DNA of 46,194 nt from Oehlia diaphana (Eukaryota; Glomeromycota; Glomeromycetes; Glomerales; Glomeraceae). A program made the translations under genes and the position numbers. The stretch spans positions 19,597-65,790 of the forward strand of contig QZLH01000712.1 in NCBI GenBank assembly GCA_003833135.1. Reading direction: 5' to 3'. The notes below the pieces were generated by a model that saw nothing but the letters and a program-made list of their open reading frames with translations, was not told the origin of the DNA and made no database searches. Below are positions 12,136-23,897 of this stretch, in pieces (the first letter of the stretch is position 1; each line of letters opens with the position of its first letter).

Positions 12136-15100
12136 AACAGTAATGAGTTTACAATGATTAATATCTGTAGATCAGTATCACTTTTAAAGTATTAAATTTA
12201 ATATTTCCATTAACCTATTAAGTCAACAATTTCCATATTTGTAAAAAATACACACTTTAAATATATGACACATATTCACGCATTTAATATACATAAATTC
12301 TCAACTAATATAGCCAAAATATTTTCTTTTTAATTTTTCATTTATAAACAATTTTTTAACAAATTTTATTTTACCTTGATGTTGTTATTTGTAATTATTT
12401 TATTAGATGCCGATGATGATTTTCTACGTGAACATCCCTTGGATCAAAGTTTAGAACCGGAAAGTCATTCAACATTTGGAGCACAACAGGATTTTCCCAA
12501 TGAAACTGGTGGTCAATATGAACAATTCGGTACCCATGTTGGCAGCAGTGCTGCATCGCTTTGGAGGAATGAATTGACATCTCCACCACCTCAAATAGGA
12601 GCTAATGATCCAAATTCACAAAATAAACGGAAGAATTTAGTTGATATGATCCAAGAAGATTTCCCACGAACCCCCTCTCCAATGTATGCTCTTAGACAAG
12701 CTCAAGCACGAGAACGTCAAGCACTCGCTGAAGCTAATGTAGTTCCATCAAATACTAATGTCGATATGGGAAATGATACGTTTGACGTTCATGATCTTAG
12801 AGCTGCCCTTGAATTGGAAGATCCACTTGGTCACTCGAACCATTATTCAAATTTGCGTATTCCACAGAATGATGATGAACATATGAATATGAAATCCGTT
12901 GTTAATGCCGCTCTAGATGAAGATTATGAACATCGAATAGGAGCCTATACAAGGGGAACTTCACCTCCACCATCACTTCGTAATACTAAATTTTCTCCAC
13001 CACCTCGTGCTTCATCTACACCACCTACTCAAAATCATTTTCGTAATCATGCCCTTAATTTTCCACAAGAATTTCATGGAGATTTGTCTCATAATGATTT
13101 ATATTATAATTTAAAAAGTTTGGAAGGAACTGTATGTATTGTTTACTATTTCGAAAATAATAATTACTATTATGCAACCATGTTACAATTAATTAATTTG
13201 ATATAATTTTCTTTAGGATGATTATGAAGCTCTCCAACAGGCTCATCTTATCCGTCAACAACAACTTAAGCAACAACAGCAACAACGTTTGAAGATGCAA
13301 CAATCACAATACAGCTCTTTGTTTAATGATAACCCCACTTCGACCGGATATCAATATGGACTTGGTGATTATTTTTTTTTTTTTTCTTTTAATATTAATT
13401 TTAAAAAATTAATTAATTACATCCTTTTTTTTAAAAAAAAAAAAACACTTTCGTTCGTTTATTAATTTAACATTTTAAAATAAATTATCTGCAGAGCCCT
13501 ATAATTCTTCTGTATGGGATGCACGCGACGAAGCTGTTTTAAGTCGAAATCTTCTTTCGGCTGATTTAGCATATGGACGTAGTAATTCTTTGAGTGCTTT
13601 AAGTTCTGGACGAGGTTCTATTGACTATCAAAAAGCGCTCCAACAACAACAACTTGGTTCAATCGGTGGTAGTAGAGCCGAACAATTGCTATCGTCTGAA
13701 TATGGTACAACAAAAGCTAGTCCATATTATAATTCATCTAATCTTAGCAATACTGGTGGTTTGGGTTCTCTTGCACAAACACGTGCTGCAAGTCTTGCTG
13801 AGAAAAATTTACGTATACAATCTCAGCAATTGATGATTCAACAACAACAACTTAAACAACAACAAATGATACTTGCTAGAGAACAATTGCTAAGACATCA
13901 TCATTCTGCTGAATATTTGAATGGCATTGGTGGATACGGTGGTATTGCTAGTGGACGTCGTAGTCATGATTTGAGTTCTAGCATTTCAGATCCTGGTCAT
14001 GGAATGAGAAGTCCTTTATTAGAGGAATTTAGAAATAACAAGAATAAGAAATATGAACTTAAAGTAAATAAAAATTTCTTAACTAAATAAAAATTCCTTT
14101 TTATTAGGAAGAAATATTAACTTATGATTTTTCTTTATAGGACATTGTTGGTAATATTGTTGAATTCAGTGGTGACCAACATGGATCAAGATTTATTCAA
14201 CAAAAATTAGAAACTGCAAATAGTGAAGAAAAACAATTAGTCTTTGACGAAATTCTCCCCAATGCTTTGCAATTGATGACTGATGTTTTTGGTAATTATG
14301 TAATTCAAAAATTCTTTGAACACGGAAATCAAATGCAAAAGACGATCTTGGCCAAACAAATGGAAGGTCATGTTTTATCATTGGCATTGCAAATGTATGG
14401 ATGTCGTGTTGTTCAAAAGGTATGTATATATAATGGTTTGATAGATTAAAATTTTTTTTTTTTTTTACTAAAAAAAATTATTTGCACTATTTTTTTCGCC
14501 AGGCCCTTGAACACGTTCTTACTGAACAACAAGCTACTTTGGTTAAAGAACTTGATGGACATGTACTTAAATGTGTTAAGGATCAAAATGGCAATCACGT
14601 CATTCAAAAGGCTATTGAACGTGTCCCAGCTGAACATATTCAATTCATTATTAATGCTTTTCACAGTCAAGTATATAATCTTGCTACACATCCTTATGGT
14701 TGTCGTGTAATTCAGCGCATGTTTGAACATTGTACAGATGAACAAACGGTAAGAATAAATTTTATCGTAAGTTTAAATTTTTTGAAGAAAAGGGTTATGT
14801 ATATATAAAATTTTTTTAATCGCTTAATTTTTTTAAACTTAATTACAGAAACCACTTTTAGAAGAACTTCATCGGTATACTCAAAATTTAGTCCAAGATC
14901 AATACGGAAATTATGTCATTCAGCATGTTTTAGAACGTGGAAAAGCAGCCGATAAATCAATGGTTGTAGCTAAAGTTCGGGGCAATGTCTTACAGATGTC
15001 AAAACATAAATTTGCCAGTAACGTTGTAGAAAAATGTGTTGCTTACGGTAGTAAACGGGATCGTCAAATGTTGATCGAAGAAGTTATTATGACCAAACCT

Positions 15101-15722
15101 GATGGGTGCGTATAAATATTTTATTTTTTTTTTCGTTTTAAACGATTTATTTTATTTTATTATTATAATTATATTAATTATTATATTATTACTATTTTAA
15201 TAGTACATCACCTTTAATTTCAATGATGAAGGATCAGTATGCTAACTACGTTGTCCAGAAAATGCTTGATGTGGTTGATGGTGAACAAAGAGATTTATTA
15301 GTCGCAAAAATCAAGCCACATTTACAGTCATTGAAGAAATACACTTATGGAAAACATCTTATTTCAAGTAGGTTAAAATTCTCGTTTACTAACTAATGAT
15401 GTTGTTATCATCTCCGAAAAGAAAAAATTAGGGATGCCTTTTTTTTCTTATTTTGTTTTGTTATTATTTTGTTATTATTGTAAATGCGTATTCTTGAACA
15501 GAGGTTGAAAAGCTTATGATCATCACAGAAAATCAGAAAAATAGTCAAAACGGCGGCGGTCTTTCAATTGACGGAATGTCAAGTACCGGCCTAGTATCAC
15601 CCGTTAGTTCTACTACACCTCTTGGCACTGGTAATAATACTCCAGATATGTCATCATCACCACCTGTCGGTCCTGTTACCAATGTACCCGGTACAGCACC
15701 AGTTATGCCCGAACAAATCTAA
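11166..15722 (+). CDS. PUM: Pumilio-family (PUF) RNA-binding translational repressor
   Basis: Ten exons: 11166-11255, 11526-11886, 12407-13131, 13217-13364, 13495-14063, 14141-14419, 14503-14748, 14849-15105, 15204-15367, 15502-15722; 1019 aa. The N-terminal region holds [16 protein letters not shown], a motif shared with plant and fungal PUF proteins, then Gln-rich tracts. From about residue 632 to 955 there are eight PUF repeats. Their base-contacting triplets are, in order, S-R-Q, N-Y-Q, C-R-Q, N-H-Q, C-R-Q, N-Y-Q, S-N-E and N-Y-Q. By the known PUF code this set reads 5'-UGUANAUA-3', as in animal PUM1/2. It should bind 3' UTRs in the cytoplasm and recruit deadenylation and repression factors. 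A Ser/Thr/Pro tail follows the repeats. All introns are GT-AG. Confidence 0.93.
11441..11490 (+). repeat. AACCTTCC pyrimidine repeat in Pumilio intron 1
   Basis: Repeated CAACCTTCCAA units in the 270-nt first intron, upstream of its TGTAG acceptor. The tract is C/T-rich and could act as an extended polypyrimidine tract; this is inference. Confidence 0.5.
11968..12133 (+). repeat. poly-A rich insertion in Pumilio intron 2
   Basis: Three long A runs separated by a copy of a dispersed 38-bp repeat and a short T-rich segment. The host intron (11887-12406) is 520 nt, against roughly 50-130 nt for most other introns of this gene, so the block looks like an insertion or expansion. Confidence 0.65.
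12015..12052 (+). repeat. dispersed 38-bp repeat, copy B
   Basis: Identical over 38 bp to 2147-2184; here it is embedded between A runs inside Pumilio intron 2. Confidence 0.7.
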
Positions 15723-17102
15723 AGAAGGCTACCTCCTAACGATGTTATATATATAATTTTCATTTTTTTTTTATATTAGTGGGTTATATTCCTTTCCTAC
15801 TTTTTAGAATCGGGTTTGGTTTGGAAATAAGGAACCCAATATTAATTTATATATATATATATAATTTTTTTTTTTTTTTTGCTTTTATATATCTTTTTGC
15901 ACGAACTATATATACCTAATATTTTCTTGATGACAATAATTAAAATAAGTTGTTGTATATAATAACTAGTTTCTTGTCATCAATCTTATATAAAATACAA
16001 TATTACCCTTTTTTTCTTTTTATTTTTTTGAACATATTTTTGATCTTTTACCCTTCTTACTACTGTACAGGTGTACTTAAAAAAAATATTTATATATATT
16101 CTTCCCCCCTTTTCTTTTATCTTCCTTTGTTTAAAAAAATTTTTTTTTTCTTGTACGTACTATTTTTTTTTTTATTTTATATTCTTTGCATAAAGCAAAA
16201 AAAAAAAAAAAATTATCTTAATATTTCTAAATTTATTTTATTTTTTTTTTTGTTTGAATCGAAACAATGAGGTTAATGATATTTTTATAAATAATTTATT
16301 GATTCATCTTTTTTTTAAAAGATGAGGATATTATTGTAAATGAAAGATTTATTTGTGATTGTTAAAGAAAAAAAAATTTTAGTAATTAAAAAAAAAAGTC
16401 TTTTTTTTTATAAACATATTATTAAATGATGTAAAATCAGCATTATATAATTTAATTTATTGTTTTTTTTCCAGGTTATTAACTTATTATAAATACATTT
16501 TACTTTATCTTTATTTTTTATTTTACTTTTTGCATTTTTGTTATTATTATTTTAATTTAATAAATTTAGAAAGGATTTTTTATCTTGGTTATGATTATCA
16601 CGTGATTATATGAATTAACAGATTTATTTAAAAAATTTAAAAAAATCAAAAATCAATAAAATCAATATATGGTGTACGTAACATACATATATAATATAAA
16701 GAAAAACATAAAAAACTATAACAAAATATAAGTGATATAAGTGATATAAAATTTTTGTTTTCTTTTTTTTTGCGTATCAAACGCAAAAAATGTACATATA
16801 AAAAAAAAATAAATGTTTTTTGATTATATATTTTTGATAAATTATATTTAAAGTCAACTTGTAAAAGTTTTTCTTTTTTTTTTAAAAAAAAAAGTCTATT
16901 CTTTTTGAAAATATATATTGTTTATAATATATATATATATATAATCGTTCAATAAAATTCTCTTATTCTTCAATACAAAAGTTCTAAACCCAAATAATCG
17001 TTTCCTAAATTTTCTTTAATTTCACTTCCCCTAATAATTTATTTTTTTATTGTTTATAATTATTTTATTTTTTTTTTTTTTCTTTGGACAAATAAATTAT
17101 TG
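15723..17102. other. convergent spacer between Pumilio and PPS1
   Basis: Holds the 3' untranslated regions of both genes. It is very T-rich, with TA runs near 15740, 15850 and 16930. A Pumilio-type site (TGTATATA) lies at 15954-15961, and a second match, TGTACATA, at 16791-16798. A low-complexity frame at 15950-16270 is not considered a gene. Confidence 0.6.
15954..15961 (+). promoter_or_regulatory. candidate Pumilio response element
   Basis: TGTATATA fits UGUANAUA, the site predicted from this protein's own repeat code. It is on the coding strand 232 nt after the stop codon, within a plausible 3' UTR. In such AT-rich DNA a chance match is likely, so the regulatory role is only suggested. 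Confidence 0.35.
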
Positions 17103-19382
17103 TTAAGCACCAACATAACACATATTTAAAGTATGAATTTCTTTAGCTAACCAAGCCCAATTAATATTCATTCTTCCAGTTAATTTTTGTTCATATTGTA
17201 GCAATTCATACATAAATTTAAGGTTAGGTTGAATGATAACATTAAGTCTTCTAGCTCTAACATATAAATATGATGATACCAATGATCTACCAAGATGTCT
17301 CATAATGTACGCAATTGTTATAGTAGCGGATCTAGAAACTCCTACTCGACAATGAATCAATATACTCCCATTTGATCGTCGAGCATTTTCTATAAAATTG
17401 ATAAAATTAATCATCATGTTAATTATAACTTTTTTCCCATTTTATTATACCCCTATTTCTTACTTACCGATAAAATTAACACAAGCATCTAAATGATTCC
17501 ATAAACTATCAATACCATCATCGTACAAATTATCCAAATAATGTACTTCAAATTCTTTCTTATCTAATTTAGAATCTTCACCAACAGATAAAACATGGGT
17601 AATTCCAAGGGCTTTTAACATCCCAGCATTACATGCATGATTCAAGTTACCAAGATATAAAAATGGCAAAATTCTACTTGGAAAACTTCCTTCAAAAAAC
17701 GGAGAAAAAAACCATGGGAACTTTTCATAATTTTCTATTTCCGGTTGCGATGATGATAATGATGTGGGTGGTGATGTTGAAGATTGCGAAGATGATGACG
17801 GTGAAGAAGATGAAGACGAAGTAGATGGTGATGACGGTGATGACGGTAATGACGGTGATGATAACTTTTGTTGCTCTATTTTTTTTCTTTCCCATATACG
17901 CTTCTCAATTGTTAATAACGTTGTTACATCATTTGGGTATACAAAAAAACTTCTTGTCTTCTGAAATCTAAGATATGCTTGTGGTAATCTAAGATTCTCA
18001 TTATACATTAAATAAGTTAAAGTGAATAAAGAAGTTTCCGTATATCCGTCAGCACAATGAATTAATACTTTACGATCAAATTTGTTTGTTTGTAGTGAAA
18101 TAAATTCACACAAATCTATTAATTTTGTTACTATCGAATCAAATGCTGCTGTATTATTGCATCCTACTCCTGATGATATACAGTCAATATGAATAATATC
18201 ATCCATCGGTGTTGGTCTACAAGTCGGTACATTTGCAAGTTGATCCGAAAAAACTTTTAATGCTGATTTATCTAACATATCTGCGAGATCATGTGATTCT
18301 ATACAAATACTAAATTGATGCGGATTATCATCTATCAACGATATTGCAGAATCTGCTGGGTCCATATCACTTGATACTGGAACATCTTGAGTATTCCCTA
18401 GCTGAAACCAAAATCCGAAGTTTTGTTAACAGTAATTAGTCGATTGAATTTTTTTTTTTAAGAAATGTTTTCTTTAAACCAACTTCTTCAATATATTATT
18501 TACCCAAACATTATGTGAAATTTCTGATGCAGCAGTTAATATTCGCATTTCTTCTCTTTCTTGCTCCAGAAAATTAACTTTATTACGTACGATACCTTGT
18601 GTATCTATTGCAACAAGTTCGGGAAATTCTTTTTCGAAAAAAGAAAATGGATCTACGGAAAAAAAAATAATTTGATCCAATAAATATTAAAATAATATGA
18701 TTGACTAGGTTTTTAAAGTATGTATTCACTTACCCAATATGACAAAAACTTCATAATCTATTCCATTTGGATTTTCTTCGCGTAATGCTTGTTGGGCCCA
18801 TGCAGCTTGTTTAGCAATTTCCAGTACGGTATCATTCAAACCATTTTCACCATAAACAACAATATCTGACAGTGTAACGTATTTAGACACTTGGATTTTA
18901 AAATTCCGTAAATTAATTCCTTCGCCATCATTCATTTTTAAAAAACTTCTGCGTTGACGATCATCGCCGTTTGGAATAGGAGGATTGAAAATATCGGATG
19001 GATAAACAGAGCCAACTAATAAAGATTTTGATGTCTGTTCTTCAGCTTGAACTACAGTCACGCCACGATGCAAAGGAACAGGACTCTCTTGGATTCCGAA
19101 AAAACTATTTTGAGCAGAGTTCGATCCGTCTACACCATGTAACCACGGAAATAAAATATCATTTGGGAGTGGCGAGCTATGATAAGCTTCGTGAATAAGA
19201 TAATATTGCGATCCATTTAAAGCTCTGATTGGAGGATCCTCACAAACAAAAGGAAATACATCAAATACAGAAGGTGAAGGAGACCTAACTGTTGCAGGTG
19301 AAGAAGGCGGTGGTGATAAGGGCGAAGAGGGTGGAGTAAAAGGAGACGCTGTTAGTTGTTGCTGTTGTTCTACTGCTGCCAT
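17103..19382 (-). CDS. PPS1: PPS1-type dual-specificity protein phosphatase
   Basis: Four exons: 18734-19382, 18504-18652, 17468-18401, 17103-17389; 672 aa. The N-terminal third has fungal PPS1 landmarks (SPSVFDVFPFVCEDPP, SDIVVYGENG). A first phosphatase-like domain around residues 270-430 carries HCADGYTET, in which the loop Arg is Glu (Cys382...Glu388), so it should be inactive. A Ser/Pro linker follows. The C-terminal domain has PFLYLGNL and the active loop HCRVGVSRSAT (Cys591, Arg597), a complete C-X5-R site. PPS1 proteins dephosphorylate Tyr and Ser/Thr and affect S-phase control in budding yeast. The chosen ATG opens MAAVEQQQQ; a 5' non-coding exon upstream is possible because long A runs lie just before it. 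Confidence 0.9.
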
Positions 19383-19406
19383 TTTAATACCATAAGCTGA
19401 GAATAC

Positions 19407-19437
<31 letters not shown>

Positions 19438-19441
19438 AAAA

Positions 19442-19494
<53 letters not shown>

Positions 19495-20578
19495 ATCTCA
19501 AATAATTTTAATTTAAAAGGTGTGACCAAAAAAAAAAGTTTAAATCCGCGATAACACGATAATAAATAAATAAAATTTTCGAAAGTTATACGCTGAGCCT
19601 TACTCGTGAGCAATTTGTACAACCTAATTTAGTAATAACTAACTTTCATTGCAGCCTCAATCTTTTCTATTATTATCCTGGTACGAATCTTGTGATGACC
19701 CTGTCTAACCTTTAAATAATTTTATCGATTTACAGATATTTAACATATGCAAATTTAGCGTACTTTTGATAAGCAATATACCGGGTTTTCTTTTGTAACA
19801 AGATTTAATAAACTAATAAATAGAGTATGTTATTTGACCAGTCAATCTTTTTAATTAATTAGCGTAAAAAAAAAAAAATTTTAAAAGTTTGATGATCAAT
19901 TCGTTCGTTCAATTTTTGTGCAAACGTTTACGGAAATTTTCTCGAATCTATTTTTCCTCAATCAAACATTCAAACTTTCCAAACTTTACACTTTCAGTTT
20001 AGTTCCTTATAAACAAGTTTGAAGCAAGTTAAGTACACGAGTTAGGTCAATAACTTCCCCAAAAAAAATGTCATTAACCCCTGGTCTTTTCCCAATGTTG
20101 ATAAGTATGATATAACAGTTACCCAGTTTTTAATACAGATAATTCTGCCCTGAAATTATAATTTTAGCCAGGGCTAAAAACTGAAAAATTTGCTAAGATA
20201 AATTAATTTATAGACCGCCGGTGACTGAAATTATGGTGATCGACCAGCATTAAAAAAAATATAGTGCCAGTAAAAATTGATAATTCTGGCCAACGGTGAT
20301 GATCACCCCCGGAAGTAAAATCTTTTTTATTGCGTAATTAGTATGTAAATACATTTATTTTATATATTTATACCATTTGATACAGCAATTTTATTATACA
20401 AATGATTTGTGCTAAGAATGGAAAAATAGTTGTAATGCTTACTCAAGATAAATAAATGTTATTGGCAATATAGACTTATAATAATAATAATAAAATATTT
20501 ATTAAGATTAGTTCAAATAATAAATTTCATAAAAGACCAGTACTTTGGAAATTTATATGGACTAATTTGTATTAAGGG
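19383..20578. other. spacer between PPS1 and UCKL1
   Basis: The PPS1 5' side has two long A runs (about 19408-19435 and 19448-19492). The middle is AT-rich without open frames of interest. A repeat copy at 20213-20320 resembles 42643-42760. The last 250 bases are the UCKL1 3' region. Confidence 0.6.
20213..20320 (+). repeat. dispersed repeat, GC-retaining copy
   Basis: Contains CCGGTGACTGAAATTAT, AGCATTAAAAAA, TATAGTGCCAGTAAAAAT and GATAATTCTGGCC. It aligns to 42643-42760 with about 21 substitutions, nearly all G:C here against A:T there. CCAGAATTATC-like ends recur at 34568-34578, so this may be a small non-autonomous element family. Confidence 0.6.
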
Positions 20579-23500
20579 TTATAAAGTACCATAATATCGG
20601 TCTACAAATAATAAATTATTATAAATAAGGAATAATAATAATCATTTGTTTTATAATAATAGTTACTTACCACCAAAATTACCCATTCCAGGTTCAATAA
20701 ATAAGGTTTCATCATTAATCTTCGGGTCAATCATTGATGTACATATTTTGACTTTTGGAAATACATTCGTTATTACATGTAAACCTATTAGCAAATAATA
20801 AATAAGAACTTATTACAGAATTATATAAGATCAAAGGCATCCAAAAATAATTTACCTAATGGAGTTGCAAGAAAATTCAAGAAAATTATTTTATCTTCGG
20901 GTACATCATGATCTAATAATACTCGTATGGCCATAAGCGCAGCTGCTCCAGTCGCAATTTGTGCATCCTAATTAATTTAGGAATAATTGAATAAACAAAT
21001 TTAGTTATCACAAAGATAAATTATATTCTCTTACCATAAGTAGTACATAACATTCATGAATATTATCTGGTAAGCTAACAAAATGTAGCTAAAGCATAAT
21101 AAAAAGATAGCATGAATTAATAACAAATTTATAACAAACACAGATTTTTTACTTACTGATGGTTCTCCAGTTTTAGGGCGAGACTGAATCAAGATTTTTC
21201 CAATTAAAGCATCTTTAACAACTCTTCTCAAACCAACTTCCATTGTACCTCCTGCACGTAAAATAGATACTCCACAAATCTAAAAAAGGAGATTGATGTT
21301 TCCATAAATAAAGTATAATTTCAAAAATTACAGTTATCTTTTGTATACAATTTAATTACCTTTTCTATACATCTTTTTCCAACATATGGTATATTAAGCG
21401 GTGTAATGACTTCATGTTTTTCATAAGTTAATTCAGATAGTGCTCTAAAGAACAAAAGTCCAAAAAAAGAATTCAAAATAAAATGTACAAAATAATTAAA
21501 TAATTGCGCATAAAACTATCCGATAATGTATTATTATAATTTACCTTTCTACAATAATAGCAACCAATCGCTCAGAATAAAATATGAAATCATCAAGATG
21601 CGTATTTTTGTCTCTTATAATAGTATGTATTCCCTATCGAAAGTAGGATTTCTTCAAATAAAACGTATAGCGAACGACAGAATTAAAGTGGTATGACGAA
21701 AGTTTACCTTAAGTTGAGAAGTTTGATCCAAAATAATGACGTTCTCCGGTATTTTTTTATCATTATAATCAATCTTTAAAAGGTCCCATCGAAAATTAAA
21801 TTGACGTTCATGCAATTGACGTTGAATATGTTTAGTAATTAAATCGATGGCGACTAAATTATCAAGACCACGTGGAATTATCTATGGAGTGAAAAGTTGT
21901 CTTAAAAACACATCATACGATATAATCTTAATAATATAATAAGCATACCACATCTGCATTTTTAACAGTAGGTTGTATGTATTGATCAAAAGCCGGTTTT
22001 ACAAACTTTTGATATTGCTATCATGAAACAAAAAAAATTGGATTAGAAAAAAAAAATTAGCACCTAAATAGATGTTTGTCGGAACATCATACCTGAATTA
22101 CACCATTTATATCACGCCCTCGTTCACTAATATCTCGTTTTACTAAAATTAAGTTTATAAATAATAAAAGATATTTTATTTGATGACATTTTAAAACATG
22201 CTACTCAGATAATGTAAATTCTTCTTACATCGACGAATAAGGCGAATGTCCGAGTCCGTGTCAACAAATACCTAAAATAATAACATTAAAGATTAGATAA
22301 TGACCCATGTGACTTGTATTAAGAGGATTTAATGCTTTGATAGGGAAACATCATACATATACTAAATTTTTTATTTTTTTTTGCCTGCGTAAATAGCAAA
22401 GTTACTAAAAATGACCAGAAATATAAATAATACGAGAGTATTTATTATATTTCACACAAATTTTAATATAGAACGGAGTATTGACATGTAATTTCCTAAG
22501 TAATTCCTTGCAAATCCACTTTGCCTTATCAAATTGCCTTGTTGAATGTTAAACTTCAAATAATAATAACTCTACGTCAATCCAAAATGAGCAAAATTCA
22601 AGTTTAGGAACAATCAACTATGAAGCTCCATATTGATTAGCTAATTAAATATGCTATACTCTTTAGCCAACTCTTCATAAATTAAAGTTTTTTTATCGGT
22701 TCGAAATTTGTCTAAATTTTAATGCTCATTAACCATTTCCTAAATACGATGCCCCAAATGTAATTTAAATTTTACTACAAATTGAATCTACAAATTGAAT
22801 CCGATAAATAAAATTATTCATACTTTGAGATCCATCAAATCCATAATCCTTTGATCGTAAAGTGCAAAAATTCCTTCAAAGATAACAACATTTGCACCAT
22901 ATAAAGAATTTTTTTGTGAAGTTCTAATGAACACATAAAAATTAATTTAAATGGGTATTCCAAATTATACAAAAAATCATAAATAAAATACCTAGAATGA
23001 GTTATAAAATCATAAACTGGGATTTCTGTTTTCTTTCTAAAATATTAAATTTATTATGTAAATTATTAAGAATTAAGAAATTTAATAATAATAGATCTTT
23101 CTAACCCTTCTTTCATATTCTTTAGCGTATATAATAATAAATCAAAATCAAAAGCATCCGGATGATCGAAATTATAATTACTAATAAAAGAAACATAGTT
23201 GATTATATATAAAATGTAAATGAAATACATTATAACTAAACCTACTTATTTTGTGCCTCTATTTTCTTTTCGAGACTTAATTCTTTATAAAAAGAATCCA
23301 TACTCAAAAGAACAACCCATGGCACATTAAGGTTTTCTATAATACGTCTACATATGAAGATTCATTAGTTTATAAGTATAAATGTTTTAGTGAATATAAG
23401 AAAAGCTTACACTGCTACACTAGTTTTTCCGCTTGCACTACCGCCTATTAATAATATTTTTTTTTAGTAAAGCTCATTAATGGAATGGAATTAATTAGTG

Positions 23501-23765
23501 TTTACCTGCAACACCAACAAGATAACAATCGAATTTCGATCCATCCAGTCTTAATTTAAGTTTGACGGATTTTGTAATCAGCTTCGAAAATGTTTTTAAA
23601 AGAAATAAAGAAATATCGCGTTAGGTCTTACCTATACCAAGGTCTAGAATTACAAAATCATAAAGCATGTAAGCTAAAAATTATTATCTCAATTTAACTT
23701 TAGCAATCGAACACTTACGATCTTCCTTCGCCTCGCAGAAACACGTTATTTCTATAATTCGACAT
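20579..23765 (-). CDS. UCKL1: uridine-cytidine kinase / uracil phosphoribosyltransferase-like protein
   Basis: Nineteen exons: 23719-23765, 23632-23643, 23506-23549, 23411-23444, 23246-23347, 23106-23180, 22992-23036, 22824-22923, 22229-22271, 22093-22142, 21949-22017, 21708-21881, 21545-21633, 21360-21444, 21157-21279, 21035-21088, 20856-20967, 20671-20784, 20579-20601; 464 aa. Every splice phase closes. The kinase half has Walker A GGSASGKT (residues 35-42), the DSFY segment, DHPDAFDFD and [15 protein letters not shown]. The UPRT half has [16 protein letters not shown], the loop [10 protein letters not shown] where active UPRTs have DPxxATG, and the C-terminal GDRYYGT block. The family phosphorylates uridine and cytidine in pyrimidine salvage; the UPRT half may be non-catalytic. 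It is head to head with eIF3i. Exon 2 (12 nt) and exon 19 (23 nt) are micro-exons. Confidence 0.92.
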
Positions 23766-23897
23766 TATTGATTCAATGATCTGCAATTCCGGTTGTAATC
23801 TTAAACAATTCCTTTATCCAATCAAAATTAGTCCAGTGACTTACCCAAGAAATACCGATAAAAAAAATTTTCTTGTTATCAACTTTTTAGATTTGCA
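23766..23897. promoter_or_regulatory. compact bidirectional promoter, UCKL1 / eIF3i
   Basis: Only 132 bp separate the two divergent start codons, so both promoters and both 5' leaders must lie in or overlap this segment. It is AT-rich with no distinctive element that I could identify. Co-regulation is inference. Confidence 0.55.

Noticed and set aside
15950..16270. 106-residue open frame after Pumilio
   Set aside because: Phe/Leu/Tyr-rich reading of T-rich 3' region with no motif.
20663..20671. UCKL1 ending at Gly-Gly-Lys-stop
   Set aside because: A strong donor at this point and a downstream exon encoding the conserved DRYYGT block make the spliced end more likely; kept as a possible retained-intron form.
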